Shown here: piece after piece, positions 6,823 to 13,528 of the stretch
Layout of the letters: every line of letters begins with the position of its first letter
Numbering within the stretch: the stretch's first letter is position 1
Assembly: GCA_913020705.1 (NCBI GenBank)
Contig: CAJWBY010000131.1
Span: 1-13,528, forward strand
Source: an uncultured Colwellia sp.
GTDB taxonomy: Bacteria > Pseudomonadota > Gammaproteobacteria > Enterobacterales > Alteromonadaceae
Direction: 5' to 3'
DNA: 13,528 bases
The notes under the pieces: generated by a model
Seen by the model: only the letters and a program-made list of their open reading frames with translations
Told to the model about the DNA's origin: nothing
Databases searched by the model: none
Program-made: the position numbers and the translations under genes

Positions 6823-7546
6823 AACAAACCTCTCACCATCAACCTTAATAGAATTAATTGAAAATCAACGGTACGGTGTTGAATATCAACCCATAATTTG
6901 CATCAAAACCAAAGAAATTTATGCTTATGAATGTTTATCTAGATTCTTCAATAAAGATCATTCAACAATCAGACCTGATCTTGTTTATTCTTCTTTACAT
7001 GACAGCCCATTGAGCTTATTCCAAGTTGAATATCAACAGAAAAAATTACAGTTATCATATGCGCCTAATCAAGTAGACATATTTGTTAATTTAGACCAAG
7101 ACTCCTATTTTTCAACAGGTGCATTAAAAAGTGACAATCCTTTTTTGAAGTTATTTAAAGGTTTTCAAAAATCAAAAATTGTTGTTGAGCTCATCGAGAA
7201 CTCTGAAATAAACGATGCAATTATGAGTTTAGCGATGATTGATAATTTATCTAAAAATAATATTAACACCGCTATCGACGATCTTTGTAATCCACAATCT
7301 ATGGTATCAACAGCAGTGATTCAATTAGTTGATTATATTAAGCTTGATAAATATGTAGTCAATAACAAGTCTAATCGAAACTTTATGCTGCTTGTAAAAG
7401 CTTTAATCAGCTACGCCCACAGTACAAATAAAAAGGTCATTTTAGAAGGTATTGAAACTTTAGAGGATGCGGAGTTTGCCAAACAATTAAATGTAGATTT
7501 TGTTCAAGGCTTTCTGTATCGACACCTATTTAAAAATGTTAATTAA
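6812..7546 (+). CDS. EAL-domain protein (putative c-di-GMP phosphodiesterase) with degenerate loop 6
   Basis: A stand-alone EAL domain of 244 residues with no sensor, GGDEF or membrane segment, so probably cytoplasmic. EAL domains hydrolyse cyclic di-GMP to pGpG. The signature is ECL at 40-42 in YECLSRFF. The metal and catalytic residues can all be placed: E40, N93 (VNLD), E126 (VELIE), D156 and D157 (AIDDL), K177 (IKLD), E212 (LEGIE) and Q232 (QGF). The loop that normally reads DDFGTG after the aspartate pair is DDLCNPQS here, and this loop is important for dimer-linked activity, so catalysis may be weak or the protein may act as a c-di-GMP binder. A promoter with a Fur-like site in its spacer lies upstream, which suggests expression under iron limitation. 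A secreted LRR gene follows after 105 nt on the same strand. Confidence 0.88.
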   Translation: MKNKTNLSPSTLIELIENQRYGVEYQPIICIKTKEIYAYECLSRFFNKDHSTIRPDLVYSSLHDSPLSLFQVEYQQKKLQLSYAPNQVDIFVNLDQDSYFSTGALKSDNPFLKLFKGFQKSKIVVELIENSEINDAIMSLAMIDNLSKNNINTAIDDLCNPQSMVSTAVIQLVDYIKLDKYVVNNKSNRNFMLLVKALISYAHSTNKKVILEGIETLEDAEFAKQLNVDFVQGFLYRHLFKNVN

Positions 7547-7651
7547 CACATTGTCGAAAAGAGAGGAGACTGGCATAATTCAGTTAATTATGTCTTTGCT
7601 AAAAAATATCTAAAGCAACAGACACCATTTCAGCAAAGAGCTATTAGACAT

Positions 7652-8311
7652 ATGACCCGCATTTTTTGTTTATTTCTACTTATGGGCTATGCCCTTTCTA
7701 CTTCTTTTCCCGTAATGGCAAGCAATTTAGTCTTGCAGTTAAAACTAATCGACAAAGCTTTATCTGAATGTATTGCTGCACAAGCGAATAAGTATGACTG
7801 GAAGGTTGTGGAAGATGTACATACACTAAAGTGTCATGGTATGGATATCAGAAGCATTGAAGGTCTAAATACATTAACACAACTGAAGTCGCTGTCGTTA
7901 TATAACAACAAGCTAGAAAACCTTGATTTACGTGAGTTTAGCCAATTAGAACATATCAACATTGCCAATAATAAACTTCGTACTATTAGTCTTGTTAACT
8001 TATCTCATTTACACACATTATATTTATTTAAAAACAAGCTTGTCACAGTCGATTTTACTGGATTACAAAAACTATCAAAGATACGAATAACCAACAACCA
8101 ATTGTCATCTCTAGATATTTCACCATTAATATCACTTGAAAAAGCTTATTTTTTTGACAACAAGTTAGAAGAGCTAATTGTTAAAGGTTTACCTAAATTG
8201 AAGTTCATTGAATTAAGGCAGAACCCTATGCCTGATGAGGTATATGACAGATACGATGCACTTGACGGCATTACCATTGTTCATGATGGCAATGCCGATG
8301 ATTGGAAGTAA
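7652..8311 (+). CDS. Secreted leucine-rich-repeat protein
   Basis: A 219-residue protein with a signal peptide: basic N-terminus (MTR), hydrophobic core to about residue 20, and likely cleavage after VMA near residue 23. A short cap follows with two cysteines, C40 and C61, that could form a disulfide in the periplasm. From about residue 68 there are roughly six LRR units of about 21 residues with the pattern LxxLxLxxNxL (for example LKSLSLYNNKLENLDL, LEHINIANNKLRTISL, LHTLYLFKNKLVTVDF). The array ends with a degenerate cap around LRQNPMPDEVYDRYDAL. LRR arrays bind proteins or glycans; the partner is unknown. No lipobox is visible, so it is probably periplasmic or exported. The ribosome site is weak (AAAGAG). 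It may be co-transcribed with the EAL gene, since no terminator is seen between them. Confidence 0.85.
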   Translation: MTRIFCLFLLMGYALSTSFPVMASNLVLQLKLIDKALSECIAAQANKYDWKVVEDVHTLKCHGMDIRSIEGLNTLTQLKSLSLYNNKLENLDLREFSQLEHINIANNKLRTISLVNLSHLHTLYLFKNKLVTVDFTGLQKLSKIRITNNQLSSLDISPLISLEKAYFFDNKLEELIVKGLPKLKFIELRQNPMPDEVYDRYDALDGITIVHDGNADDWK

Positions 8312-8349
8312 AGTTTCTTTTAACAAATAAATAAAATGAGATAAATCCG

Positions 8350-9636
8350 CTAAATATTATAGGCCACTGACGCAAACCATGTGGTTAAATCATGGTTTGC
8401 TTGACCAAAGTCACCTAGGCCTTCTTTAGCTTTAAAAGTGGCATAAACCAATTTAAATTCCCATTTTCGGCTTGCTCTATAAGCTAACTCTATATCAAAT
8501 TCATTCCCAATATTTTCACTCGATTCATAATCTGTAAACTCATGATAAACAGCCCTCCAACGAATTTTATTCAATCGTCCTCGATAGGTAATATATTGAT
8601 CTCTCAATCCCGTTTGCATGTCATAACCCGAAACCACGTCTGCCCAACCTTGAAATTTGTGATTAGTAGCGAGTGGTGTTATAAATGTATGCTTATTGTC
8701 TTGACTAAAAACCTCTTGACTCAATTGAAATATATGACTTTTATATTGCAGACTTGTCTCAAATAAACTGTACCACGCCTGATATTCCCATGGGTTATTA
8801 TACTTATTTTCTTGCAAAGCAAACTCGGCTGTATAGCGATATTTTATTTTGTTTGGCTTAAATTCATCACTGATACGCAAACCTGTAGTATTCGTTGAAA
8901 AGTGAGCTTGGCTTTTATTTTCAACTAAGTAATTATATGCGACAAAATTTAAATTGTTGTCCGTTTTAAATTCTACATTCAGTAAATGCGCATTAATTGA
9001 ATGCTCACCTAGTTCATTGACAGGCCTTTTTTCAATAGATCCTAAAAGATAATTGTCATGTCTCACATCATCTTTTAATATTGCAGATTTTGCGTCTTTA
9101 CCAAAGATTCGGTTCACCTTATTACTGTATGCATATTGAACATGCCAGTTCATTTGGTCATTAAAATCAAACTTCAATGCATCAAAGTTTTGTGGTGTTT
9201 GCCAAAAATCAACGCCACCAATAAACCGTTCATTATCAAAAGATAAATTTTGACGTCCTAGTTTAACTTCCCAACCTTCTTCACTGTCATAAGCCAAAAC
9301 TAGCTTACTTAAATTAAAACCCTCAGGATCAGGTATAGGTGATGTATTTTTCCTAACGGTAACAGAGTTATAATCACCATTATTGAAGGCAAAAACATAA
9401 TTAGGCTGAACTTTAAATTGCCATTGATTGGCCTCATCAAGTAAAAATGTTGAGGTTAGATTAATACGAGTTGTGAAAGCTTTTGCATCGCCTAGCCATG
9501 TATCGTCAACACTTTGATAACGGGTTCTCATCCCTACTTCATGTTCACCCGGGATTAAATCAAACTCACTGGCTATTGCAGTTAGTTCAGCGGTACATAA
9601 AAAAGTAAATAGTAGTACTACATAAGTTCTAGGCAT
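8350..9636 (-). CDS. Alginate-export-family-like outer-membrane beta-barrel
   Basis: A 428-residue outer-membrane protein. The N-terminus MPRTYVVLLFTFLCTAELTAIA is a signal peptide, followed by alternating amphipathic strands with many aromatic residues, as in porins. The segment KLGRQNLSFDNERFIGG followed by DFWQTPQNFDALKF resembles the conserved core of the alginate-export (AlgE-like) porin family. The end, FASVAYNI, could be the last strand. The chosen ATG (9634-9636) overlaps the stop of the anti-sigma gene by 8 nt and gives a proper signal peptide; the frame is open further upstream to 9681, but that would add a charged tail before it. The overlap suggests translational coupling, so the barrel is probably a direct output of the sigma/anti-sigma pair. 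The substrate cannot be read from sequence, and the family assignment is moderate. Confidence 0.82.
   Translation of the reverse strand: MPRTYVVLLFTFLCTAELTAIASEFDLIPGEHEVGMRTRYQSVDDTWLGDAKAFTTRINLTSTFLLDEANQWQFKVQPNYVFAFNNGDYNSVTVRKNTSPIPDPEGFNLSKLVLAYDSEEGWEVKLGRQNLSFDNERFIGGVDFWQTPQNFDALKFDFNDQMNWHVQYAYSNKVNRIFGKDAKSAILKDDVRHDNYLLGSIEKRPVNELGEHSINAHLLNVEFKTDNNLNFVAYNYLVENKSQAHFSTNTTGLRISDEFKPNKIKYRYTAEFALQENKYNNPWEYQAWYSLFETSLQYKSHIFQLSQEVFSQDNKHTFITPLATNHKFQGWADVVSGYDMQTGLRDQYITYRGRLNKIRWRAVYHEFTDYESSENIGNEFDIELAYRASRKWEFKLVYATFKAKEGLGDFGQANHDLTTWFASVAYNI
8372..8400. repeat. Perfect 10-bp inverted repeat inside the barrel gene 3' end
   Basis: GCAAACCATG (8372-8381) and CATGGTTTGC (8391-8400) flank a 9-nt loop. 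It lies within the last codons of the minus-strand barrel gene and about 60 nt after the stop of the convergent LRR gene. No T-run follows on either strand, so it is not a canonical terminator, but it may end or stabilise transcripts of one or both genes. Confidence 0.5.
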
Positions 9637-10471
9637 TGATATCCCACTCTTGTAAACGAACACATAAACCTCTCGAAACAATCATTTCACTAGGTTCGCC
9701 AATAGGAGAACCACCTGCTTCTTCCATCGTGACAATAAGTGATTCTGAATCTTTGATTAATCGCCATTGCGCTTGCGTTAATTGCTGTTCTATTAAGCTT
9801 TGACCTTGTGGGATCACACCTAAACTTCGTGCTTGCGCATCAGTTTTCGACACCACCCAAAGTTCTAATGACTGTTCAGTGTCGATATCTGGAATATTAA
9901 TCACATTAACCACCAGCTTTTTTGAATCGCCATATGTGCTTGCAACAAGATGAGCCGAACCTTTCTGATCTGTTAATACCGCAACATAACTGAGTTGTTC
10001 CGCAGAATTCGAAAACGGATTGACAATCAATGTCGCCATCACTAAAACAACAAGTGAGAAAGCTGCAGATAAGCGATAGGTTGGTACAGAAAAAATTGGT
10101 GACGAAAATATATTATCAGACCACCAGTTGGTAACTTTCGAAAAAAAGCTTTGTTTTACATTCTGTAACGGATCGACTTTTATCGTTTCATGATTAACGA
10201 CAGCATCTAAATCAAGTGCTTGTGAAATAACAGACCAGCTATCGTCGTGCGGTGGCAGTTTGACAGTTTTATGATCGATTACGACTAATTTTTCTTGCCA
10301 AAAATTAATACGGTTTTCAAGCGCTTCATTATGTTTACATAGTGAAATAACACGTAGCCTCACGAGTGGAGCCAGCGTGCCAAGCACAAATTGGCTAGCA
10401 AGGTGGTCAACTACGTTAGTTTGTTGATAACGAGCTGCTTTATTTGTCATATTATCTATTCGCTTAGACAT
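9629..10471 (-). CDS. RskA-type anti-sigma factor
   Basis: A 280-residue membrane anti-sigma factor. The cytoplasmic part holds an RskA-like sigma-binding helix bundle at residues 21-65 (SQFVLGTLAPLVRLRV, then an LENRINFWQEKL helix); it lacks the HxxxCxxC zinc site of ZAS-type factors. One membrane helix spans about 134-152. The periplasmic part (155-280) is the RskA C-terminal domain, with the family signatures LELWVVSKTDAQARSLGV and VTMEEAGGSPIGEPSE. The start at 10471 is chosen for GGAGG 8 nt upstream, and it overlaps the sigma gene by 16 nt; the frame is open to 10504, but that start has no support. It would hold the linked ECF sigma factor at the membrane until an envelope signal triggers release or proteolysis. 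The C-terminus (SRGLCVRLQEWDINA) contains one unusual periplasmic cysteine. Confidence 0.93.
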   Translation of the reverse strand: MSKRIDNMTNKAARYQQTNVVDHLASQFVLGTLAPLVRLRVISLCKHNEALENRINFWQEKLVVIDHKTVKLPPHDDSWSVISQALDLDAVVNHETIKVDPLQNVKQSFFSKVTNWWSDNIFSSPIFSVPTYRLSAAFSLVVLVMATLIVNPFSNSAEQLSYVAVLTDQKGSAHLVASTYGDSKKLVVNVINIPDIDTEQSLELWVVSKTDAQARSLGVIPQGQSLIEQQLTQAQWRLIKDSESLIVTMEEAGGSPIGEPSEMIVSRGLCVRLQEWDINA

Positions 10472-11118
10472 AATTGTAACCTCCTTAAACCTCTTCTGAT
10501 CCAAGACTTAATGGTATTAACCGGCGTTTCAAAATAACTAGAAATGTCTTCACGGCTATAGCCGTACATATAAGCCATCAATATAGATTGGCTTTGTTTT
10601 TTCTCTAATTTACTCAAGCAACTATTGAGTGCTTGTTCAGTATGTTCACCTAAACCTATCGACTCTGATTGCAATGTCATTTCATCTATATGTGTTTCTA
10701 ACAGTTCAAATTCGTTAAATTCTACCGTATCGTGTTGATGCCGCCTTTTATCATAACGAAGGCGGTCATAGGCTCGGTAACGAACAATAGACGCTAACCA
10801 AGTAAAAGCTTTGCCTTTATCCGCTTCAAATAAGTCTCGGTTTTGCCAAATTTGAATAAAAGCTTCTTGTAAAACTTCATTGGCACTTTCAACCTGACGA
10901 GTGATCCGGTAAGCAATACCATTCAAGCGCCCTGCTGTTTTCTGGTACAAGATCGAAAAAGCACGTGTGTCACCCAATTTGCACTGAGCTAGTAGTTCAA
11001 TGAGTTCATCTTCCGAATTATCGGAAAGTTTTTCAATGCTAGGAAGATCCATAGATGTTTGTGCTTCTTTTAAACCATTGTGCATATTAACGACCGTTAC
11101 TTTAGCAATTGTATCCAT
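10456..11118 (-). CDS. ECF (group 4) RNA polymerase sigma factor
   Basis: A 220-residue extracytoplasmic-function sigma factor. Region 2 lies at about residues 48-122 (AFSILYQKTAGRL, then VLQEAFIQIWQNRDLFE and AFTWLASIVRYRAYDRLR, the core-binding and -10 recognition helices). Region 4 is at about 166-217 (LSKLEKKQSQSILMAYMYGYS, then REDISSYFETPVNTIKSWIRRGLRRL, the -35 helix-turn-helix). There is no region 1.1 or 3. The pairing with an RskA-type anti-sigma places it near the SigK-like ECF groups. The start is uncertain: ATG at 11118 is used, but none of the candidates (TTG 11124, ATG 11118, 11085, 11052) has a good ribosome site. Its N-terminal tail of about 40 residues before region 2 is longer than usual if 11118 is correct. 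Confidence 0.93.
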   Translation of the reverse strand: MDTIAKVTVVNMHNGLKEAQTSMDLPSIEKLSDNSEDELIELLAQCKLGDTRAFSILYQKTAGRLNGIAYRITRQVESANEVLQEAFIQIWQNRDLFEADKGKAFTWLASIVRYRAYDRLRYDKRRHQHDTVEFNEFELLETHIDEMTLQSESIGLGEHTEQALNSCLSKLEKKQSQSILMAYMYGYSREDISSYFETPVNTIKSWIRRGLRRLQLCLSE

Positions 11119-11197
11119 TAACAATCAAGACGTGAGTTTATAACAACTTAGCCCACGCCTTAATACCACTACAAATTATTACAACCTAGAATTAACA

Positions 11198-12364
11198 TTA
11201 AAAATAGAAATGGCTTTGGATAAAGACCATATCGCTATTTTGTTGTGGCTTTTGTGGTATATCTTGTTTCAATCTCAAACCTAAGCGTAATTGAACATTC
11301 GATAAAGGCGTATATTCAGTGATAAATGAATATCGTGTCTGCTCATCTTCATCAACGTCTTGGTCTGGATCAAAATATTCTGCCGTTAATTTAAAATTCC
11401 AACCTTGTTTCCACTGATAATTAACTTCCGCTAAGGTCACCAACTGTTTAATATCTTGCCCAGTAAAGCTATTGCCTTCTTCTAATGTCAAATAATCAAT
11501 TTCTGCGAGGAAAGTTAAATCACGCCATTGTGTACCACCATATAAATTCAACATTTGTACTTGTTGATCTCCATCATTGAGAACAGCGCTCATTCCTAAT
11601 CTGAAATTTGTAAACAAATGCTCAACTCTCATACCATAGAGTAAACTGTCATCATTATTACTTGCCTGACTAGTACCATTGGCTACATAGAAATTAGCTG
11701 ATGTATTATTATGGCTAAGACCATATTCAACACCATTATCGCTATTGTCAAAATTCATCCCTGTAGCTTGTCGAATAAAGGCAGAGTCGTCTTCTATGCG
11801 TAATCCGTAAGGTAGAAAAAGCTTCCCTGCTTTTAAGTAGCTACTATCGAAAAGATCATTTTGTTGAAATTTATACATCACCAGTGCTTCACGGTTAATC
11901 GCACTTCCCGGTGCAACTTGTTGATCAATATAAAGTGAGAGGCCAGAATCAGGTATTTCTATATTGATATACAACTGAGTACTCGATACTTCAAATCCTT
12001 GACTCGTGTTATCAGTTTTTTGTTCTGTTTTTTGATAAGTACCATTAAATCTTGAATCAGCACCCACAGTTAGAAATTGAGTGAGTCTTGCAAGCTTTGC
12101 ACTGTCGTAACTGCTCGCTTTCGCGGGTAGTAGGTTTTGTCCATATATTCGGCCAAAATCATTACGTAATCCACCACCATTAGGATTTACATGACAAGCG
12201 GCACATTGAAGATTATTTTTAATCGCTAAATATGGTTCAGCTTTACTACTAAAACTGATTAAAAGAGATATAAATAAAATCCCACTTAATAACCAAGTGA
12301 ATATGTTTTTACTAAAAGGCTGAGCTTCAACCTTCACATTGTCTGATTTATAAAGAAAGTTCAT
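11198..12364 (-). CDS. Outer-membrane beta-barrel with an N-terminal CxxCH heme site
   Basis: A 388-residue exported protein. A 20-residue N-region precedes the hydrophobic signal core (21-39), with likely cleavage after SSKA near residue 42. A short mono-heme segment follows at once: YLAIKNNLQCAACHVNPNGG, with C54, C57 and H58 as covalent c-heme site, then LRNDFGRIYGQ. The rest (about 95-388) is alternating amphipathic beta strands with turns rich in Asp, Asn and Gly and an end in FIQSHFYF, whose last residue is aromatic as in outer-membrane porins. A heme at the periplasmic mouth of a barrel suggests electron transfer at the outer membrane, though this is inference. The ATG overlaps the preceding cytochrome gene by 17 nt and has GGAG 9 nt upstream. 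The sigma-factor gene follows after 79 nt. I know this architecture only as an uncharacterised family. Confidence 0.8.
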   Translation of the reverse strand: MNFLYKSDNVKVEAQPFSKNIFTWLLSGILFISLLISFSSKAEPYLAIKNNLQCAACHVNPNGGGLRNDFGRIYGQNLLPAKASSYDSAKLARLTQFLTVGADSRFNGTYQKTEQKTDNTSQGFEVSSTQLYINIEIPDSGLSLYIDQQVAPGSAINREALVMYKFQQNDLFDSSYLKAGKLFLPYGLRIEDDSAFIRQATGMNFDNSDNGVEYGLSHNNTSANFYVANGTSQASNNDDSLLYGMRVEHLFTNFRLGMSAVLNDGDQQVQMLNLYGGTQWRDLTFLAEIDYLTLEEGNSFTGQDIKQLVTLAEVNYQWKQGWNFKLTAEYFDPDQDVDEDEQTRYSFITEYTPLSNVQLRLGLRLKQDIPQKPQQNSDMVFIQSHFYF

Positions 12365-13256
12365 AAGTAAAGACTCCGCCTTCTATTCCATTTTCATCGC
12401 CATCAAGTTGTTGACCTAAACGCGTCGTGAGCGAAGATATTGTTGGATTATTCAATTGAATGTTTAAGTGAGTAAGGTCTGAACTTAATTGTGTTAAATT
12501 TAACTGCAAAGAATGATCGTTAATGATATTCAATTCCATATTTTCTGCGGCTAAAAACCAGCTATTATTCGTTTGTAATACGTCACTGTTTGTTGCTTTA
12601 ACTAAAAGCTCATCAACTGATAAACCCTCAAAATTCATTGATTTATTAAACATAAATACAACAACTAAACTCCCTTCTTGCTGCCATTGATAATCAATGC
12701 TTGATTCCCCTGTATCGTCATATCGATGTATGGTCTTGGATCTACTTTTATCTTCTCGACTGACCTGACTCACGATTGCTGGAAAATTACTGCTTTGTGG
12801 CAATAAAGCACCGTTATCTATCCATAATTTTATTGCATTAATAGCTTCTTCAGGTAAAGCAGAGCCCCCTAGTGGCATTCGACTACCTGCTAGGCTATTC
12901 CCTGTGATTTTTAAGTATAAATAACTATTTAATGCATCCCCAGGTAATACGCGCTTAAATTCTGCGTTAGATGAGTCAACGTTAATTAAGTTAGCAATCG
13001 TATTTTCAATACTTGATAGGTTCTGTCCTGCTGCTGGATTTGCGCCGCCATGACAAGTAGAGCAAATAGGTGTAAATACGTGTTCTTGAATTGAACTTAG
13101 TGTTGGCTGTATGCCGTCTTCAGTAGGGGGTTCATCTTCATCAATAATGACAACAACTTCTTCAAGTGGACGACCTTGTTCGTTTAAATCTTCTCCGCTA
13201 CCCGACTCACACCCTGATACCAGTATAATGAAGCTTATAATGACAATTCTTTTCAT
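12348..13256 (-). CDS. c-type cytochrome lipoprotein with C-terminal Ig-like region
   Basis: A 302-residue lipoprotein. The signal peptide MKRIVIISFIILVSGC ends in a VSGC lipobox with lipidated C16. An acidic linker (about 20-48) leads to a planctomycete-type cytochrome c domain: CSTCH at 65-69 binds the heme, the family pattern GGANPAAGQNLSS, PGDALNSYLYLKI and SRMPLGG follows, and M127 is the likely sixth ligand. The domain closes at IKLWIDNGALL. Residues 175-302 are a beta-rich region ending in QQLDGDENGIEGGVF, resembling Ig-like modules of secreted proteins and their Asp/Gly calcium-type turn. The start at 13256 is chosen because it begins a clean lipoprotein signal behind AGAGAA; the longer frame to 13316 would start inside a terminator hairpin. 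It overlaps the heme-barrel gene downstream, which points to a shared electron-transfer role. Confidence 0.88.
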   Translation of the reverse strand: MKRIVIISFIILVSGCESGSGEDLNEQGRPLEEVVVIIDEDEPPTEDGIQPTLSSIQEHVFTPICSTCHGGANPAAGQNLSSIENTIANLINVDSSNAEFKRVLPGDALNSYLYLKITGNSLAGSRMPLGGSALPEEAINAIKLWIDNGALLPQSSNFPAIVSQVSREDKSRSKTIHRYDDTGESSIDYQWQQEGSLVVVFMFNKSMNFEGLSVDELLVKATNSDVLQTNNSWFLAAENMELNIINDHSLQLNLTQLSSDLTHLNIQLNNPTISSLTTRLGQQLDGDENGIEGGVFTYELSL

Positions 13257-13280
13257 GTTCGTTCTCTGCTGAATCTTTGA

Positions 13281-13320
13281 ATAAAAAATAAAACATGCTA
13301 AGAATCTACTTAACATGTTT
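13281..13320 (-). terminator. Intrinsic terminator upstream of the cytochrome lipoprotein gene
   Basis: On the minus strand a 12-bp stem forms from AAACATG-T-TAAG and CTTA-G-CATGTTT (13320-13309 and 13302-13291), counting one U-G pair, with a 6-nt loop. It is followed by TTTTATTTTTT. It ends the transcript of the secreted-repeat gene upstream. Only 24 nt separate it from the next start codon. Confidence 0.85.
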
Positions 13321-13338
13321 ACTTTAATTGGCTATCAA

Positions 13339-13528
13339 TTAAGGACGAGCTAGTGGCCAACCGCCGTAAAGACCACCGATTGCACCAATACCATTCGCGC
13401 TATCGCTAGCAAGGAAATATAATGGTAAACCTTTGTAGGCCCACTGGAAGCTAGTCGTATTATCTTCACTGCGTTCTATAATTGAATATTCACCATATGC
13501 TTGATCAGCCGATGTAGCGTAAAGTGGA
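13339..13528 (-). CDS. COG4315 / Lipoprotein_15 secreted-repeat protein, 3' end only
   Basis: The final 62 codons of a gene whose 5' end lies beyond the window. The segment FQWAYKGLPLYFLASD carries the Yx(FWY)xxD signature of the Lipoprotein_15 (COG4315) family, in which short repeats with W-x-YKGxPLY cores recur. A Gly-rich stretch follows (GIGAIGGLYGGWPLARP), with the family's usual Gly-rich run and Trp before the end. Members are exported or lipid-anchored proteins of unknown function, often found near ECF sigma factors or cytochromes. The stop is TAA at 13339-13341. A good terminator separates it from the cytochrome gene. The family call rests on one repeat only. Confidence 0.8.
   Translation of the reverse strand, partial: PLYATSADQAYGEYSIIERSEDNTTSFQWAYKGLPLYFLASDSANGIGAIGGLYGGWPLARP

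Noticed and set aside
8542..8766. Plus-strand frame inside the barrel gene
   Set aside because: Low-complexity translation opposite a well-supported porin-like coding region.
9637..9681. Upstream start for the alginate-export-like barrel
   Set aside because: It lies within the anti-sigma gene and would put 15 extra residues before a complete signal peptide; the ATG at 9636 has the typical overlapping stop/start arrangement.
11119..11197. Possible separate promoter or terminator between the heme barrel and the sigma gene
   Set aside because: Only a weak CGTGGG/CTCACG pairing without a T-run and poor promoter hexamers are visible, so neither can be supported.
13257..13316. Longer start for the cytochrome lipoprotein
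   Set aside because: The added residues overlap the terminator hairpin, lack a ribosome site and would place a hydrophobic tail before a clean lipoprotein signal.
1..13528. CRISPR array, insertion sequence, tRNA, rRNA or prophage remnants
   Set aside because: No spaced direct repeats, transposase or integrase frames, terminal inverted repeats or tRNA-like cloverleaf sequences were seen.

Overview
The window looks like chromosomal DNA from an AT-rich marine gammaproteobacterium, most likely Alteromonadales and possibly Colwelliaceae (Colwellia or Thalassotalea type). The main evidence is the conserved run dacA-ybeD-lipB-lipA, whose proteins read closely like their E. coli counterparts, followed by accessory genes typical of marine Alteromonadales. 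The genus is an inference; no ribosomal or tRNA gene is present.

Region 1 (1-3181, + strand) is housekeeping. It holds the 3' part of a D-alanyl-D-alanine carboxypeptidase gene with its terminator, then ybeD, lipB (TTG start) and lipA. lipB and lipA overlap by 11 nt and form the two-step lipoate synthesis pathway. A long hairpin with a T-run follows lipA.

Region 2 (3182-4700, + strand) is a two-gene unit: a short YtrA-type GntR repressor and an unrecognised multi-pass membrane protein. A 28-bp near-perfect palindrome just before the regulator is a good operator candidate. The unit ends in a hairpin shared with the convergent gene.

Region 3 (4700-6811) holds two minus-strand genes: a 461-aa protein of unknown function with a central membrane hairpin, and a small SEC-C zinc-binding protein of the PBPRA1643 type.

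Region 4 (6720-8311, + strand) begins with a predicted sigma-70 promoter whose spacer is filled by a Fur-box-like sequence. It drives an EAL-domain protein with all metal and catalytic residues but a degenerate loop 6. A hairpin and a possible 9-codon leader ORF lie just before its start. A secreted leucine-rich-repeat protein follows.

Region 5 (8350-13528, all minus strand) reads from right to left. It contains the C-terminus of a COG4315/Lipoprotein_15 type secreted protein, a terminator, a c-type cytochrome lipoprotein, an outer-membrane beta-barrel carrying one CxxCH heme site, an ECF sigma factor, an RskA-type anti-sigma factor and an alginate-export-like outer-membrane barrel. Start and stop codons overlap at cytochrome/heme-barrel, sigma/anti-sigma and anti-sigma/barrel. 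This suggests an envelope system in which heme proteins, porin-like barrels and an envelope-sensing sigma switch are expressed together. It is the most unusual part of the window.
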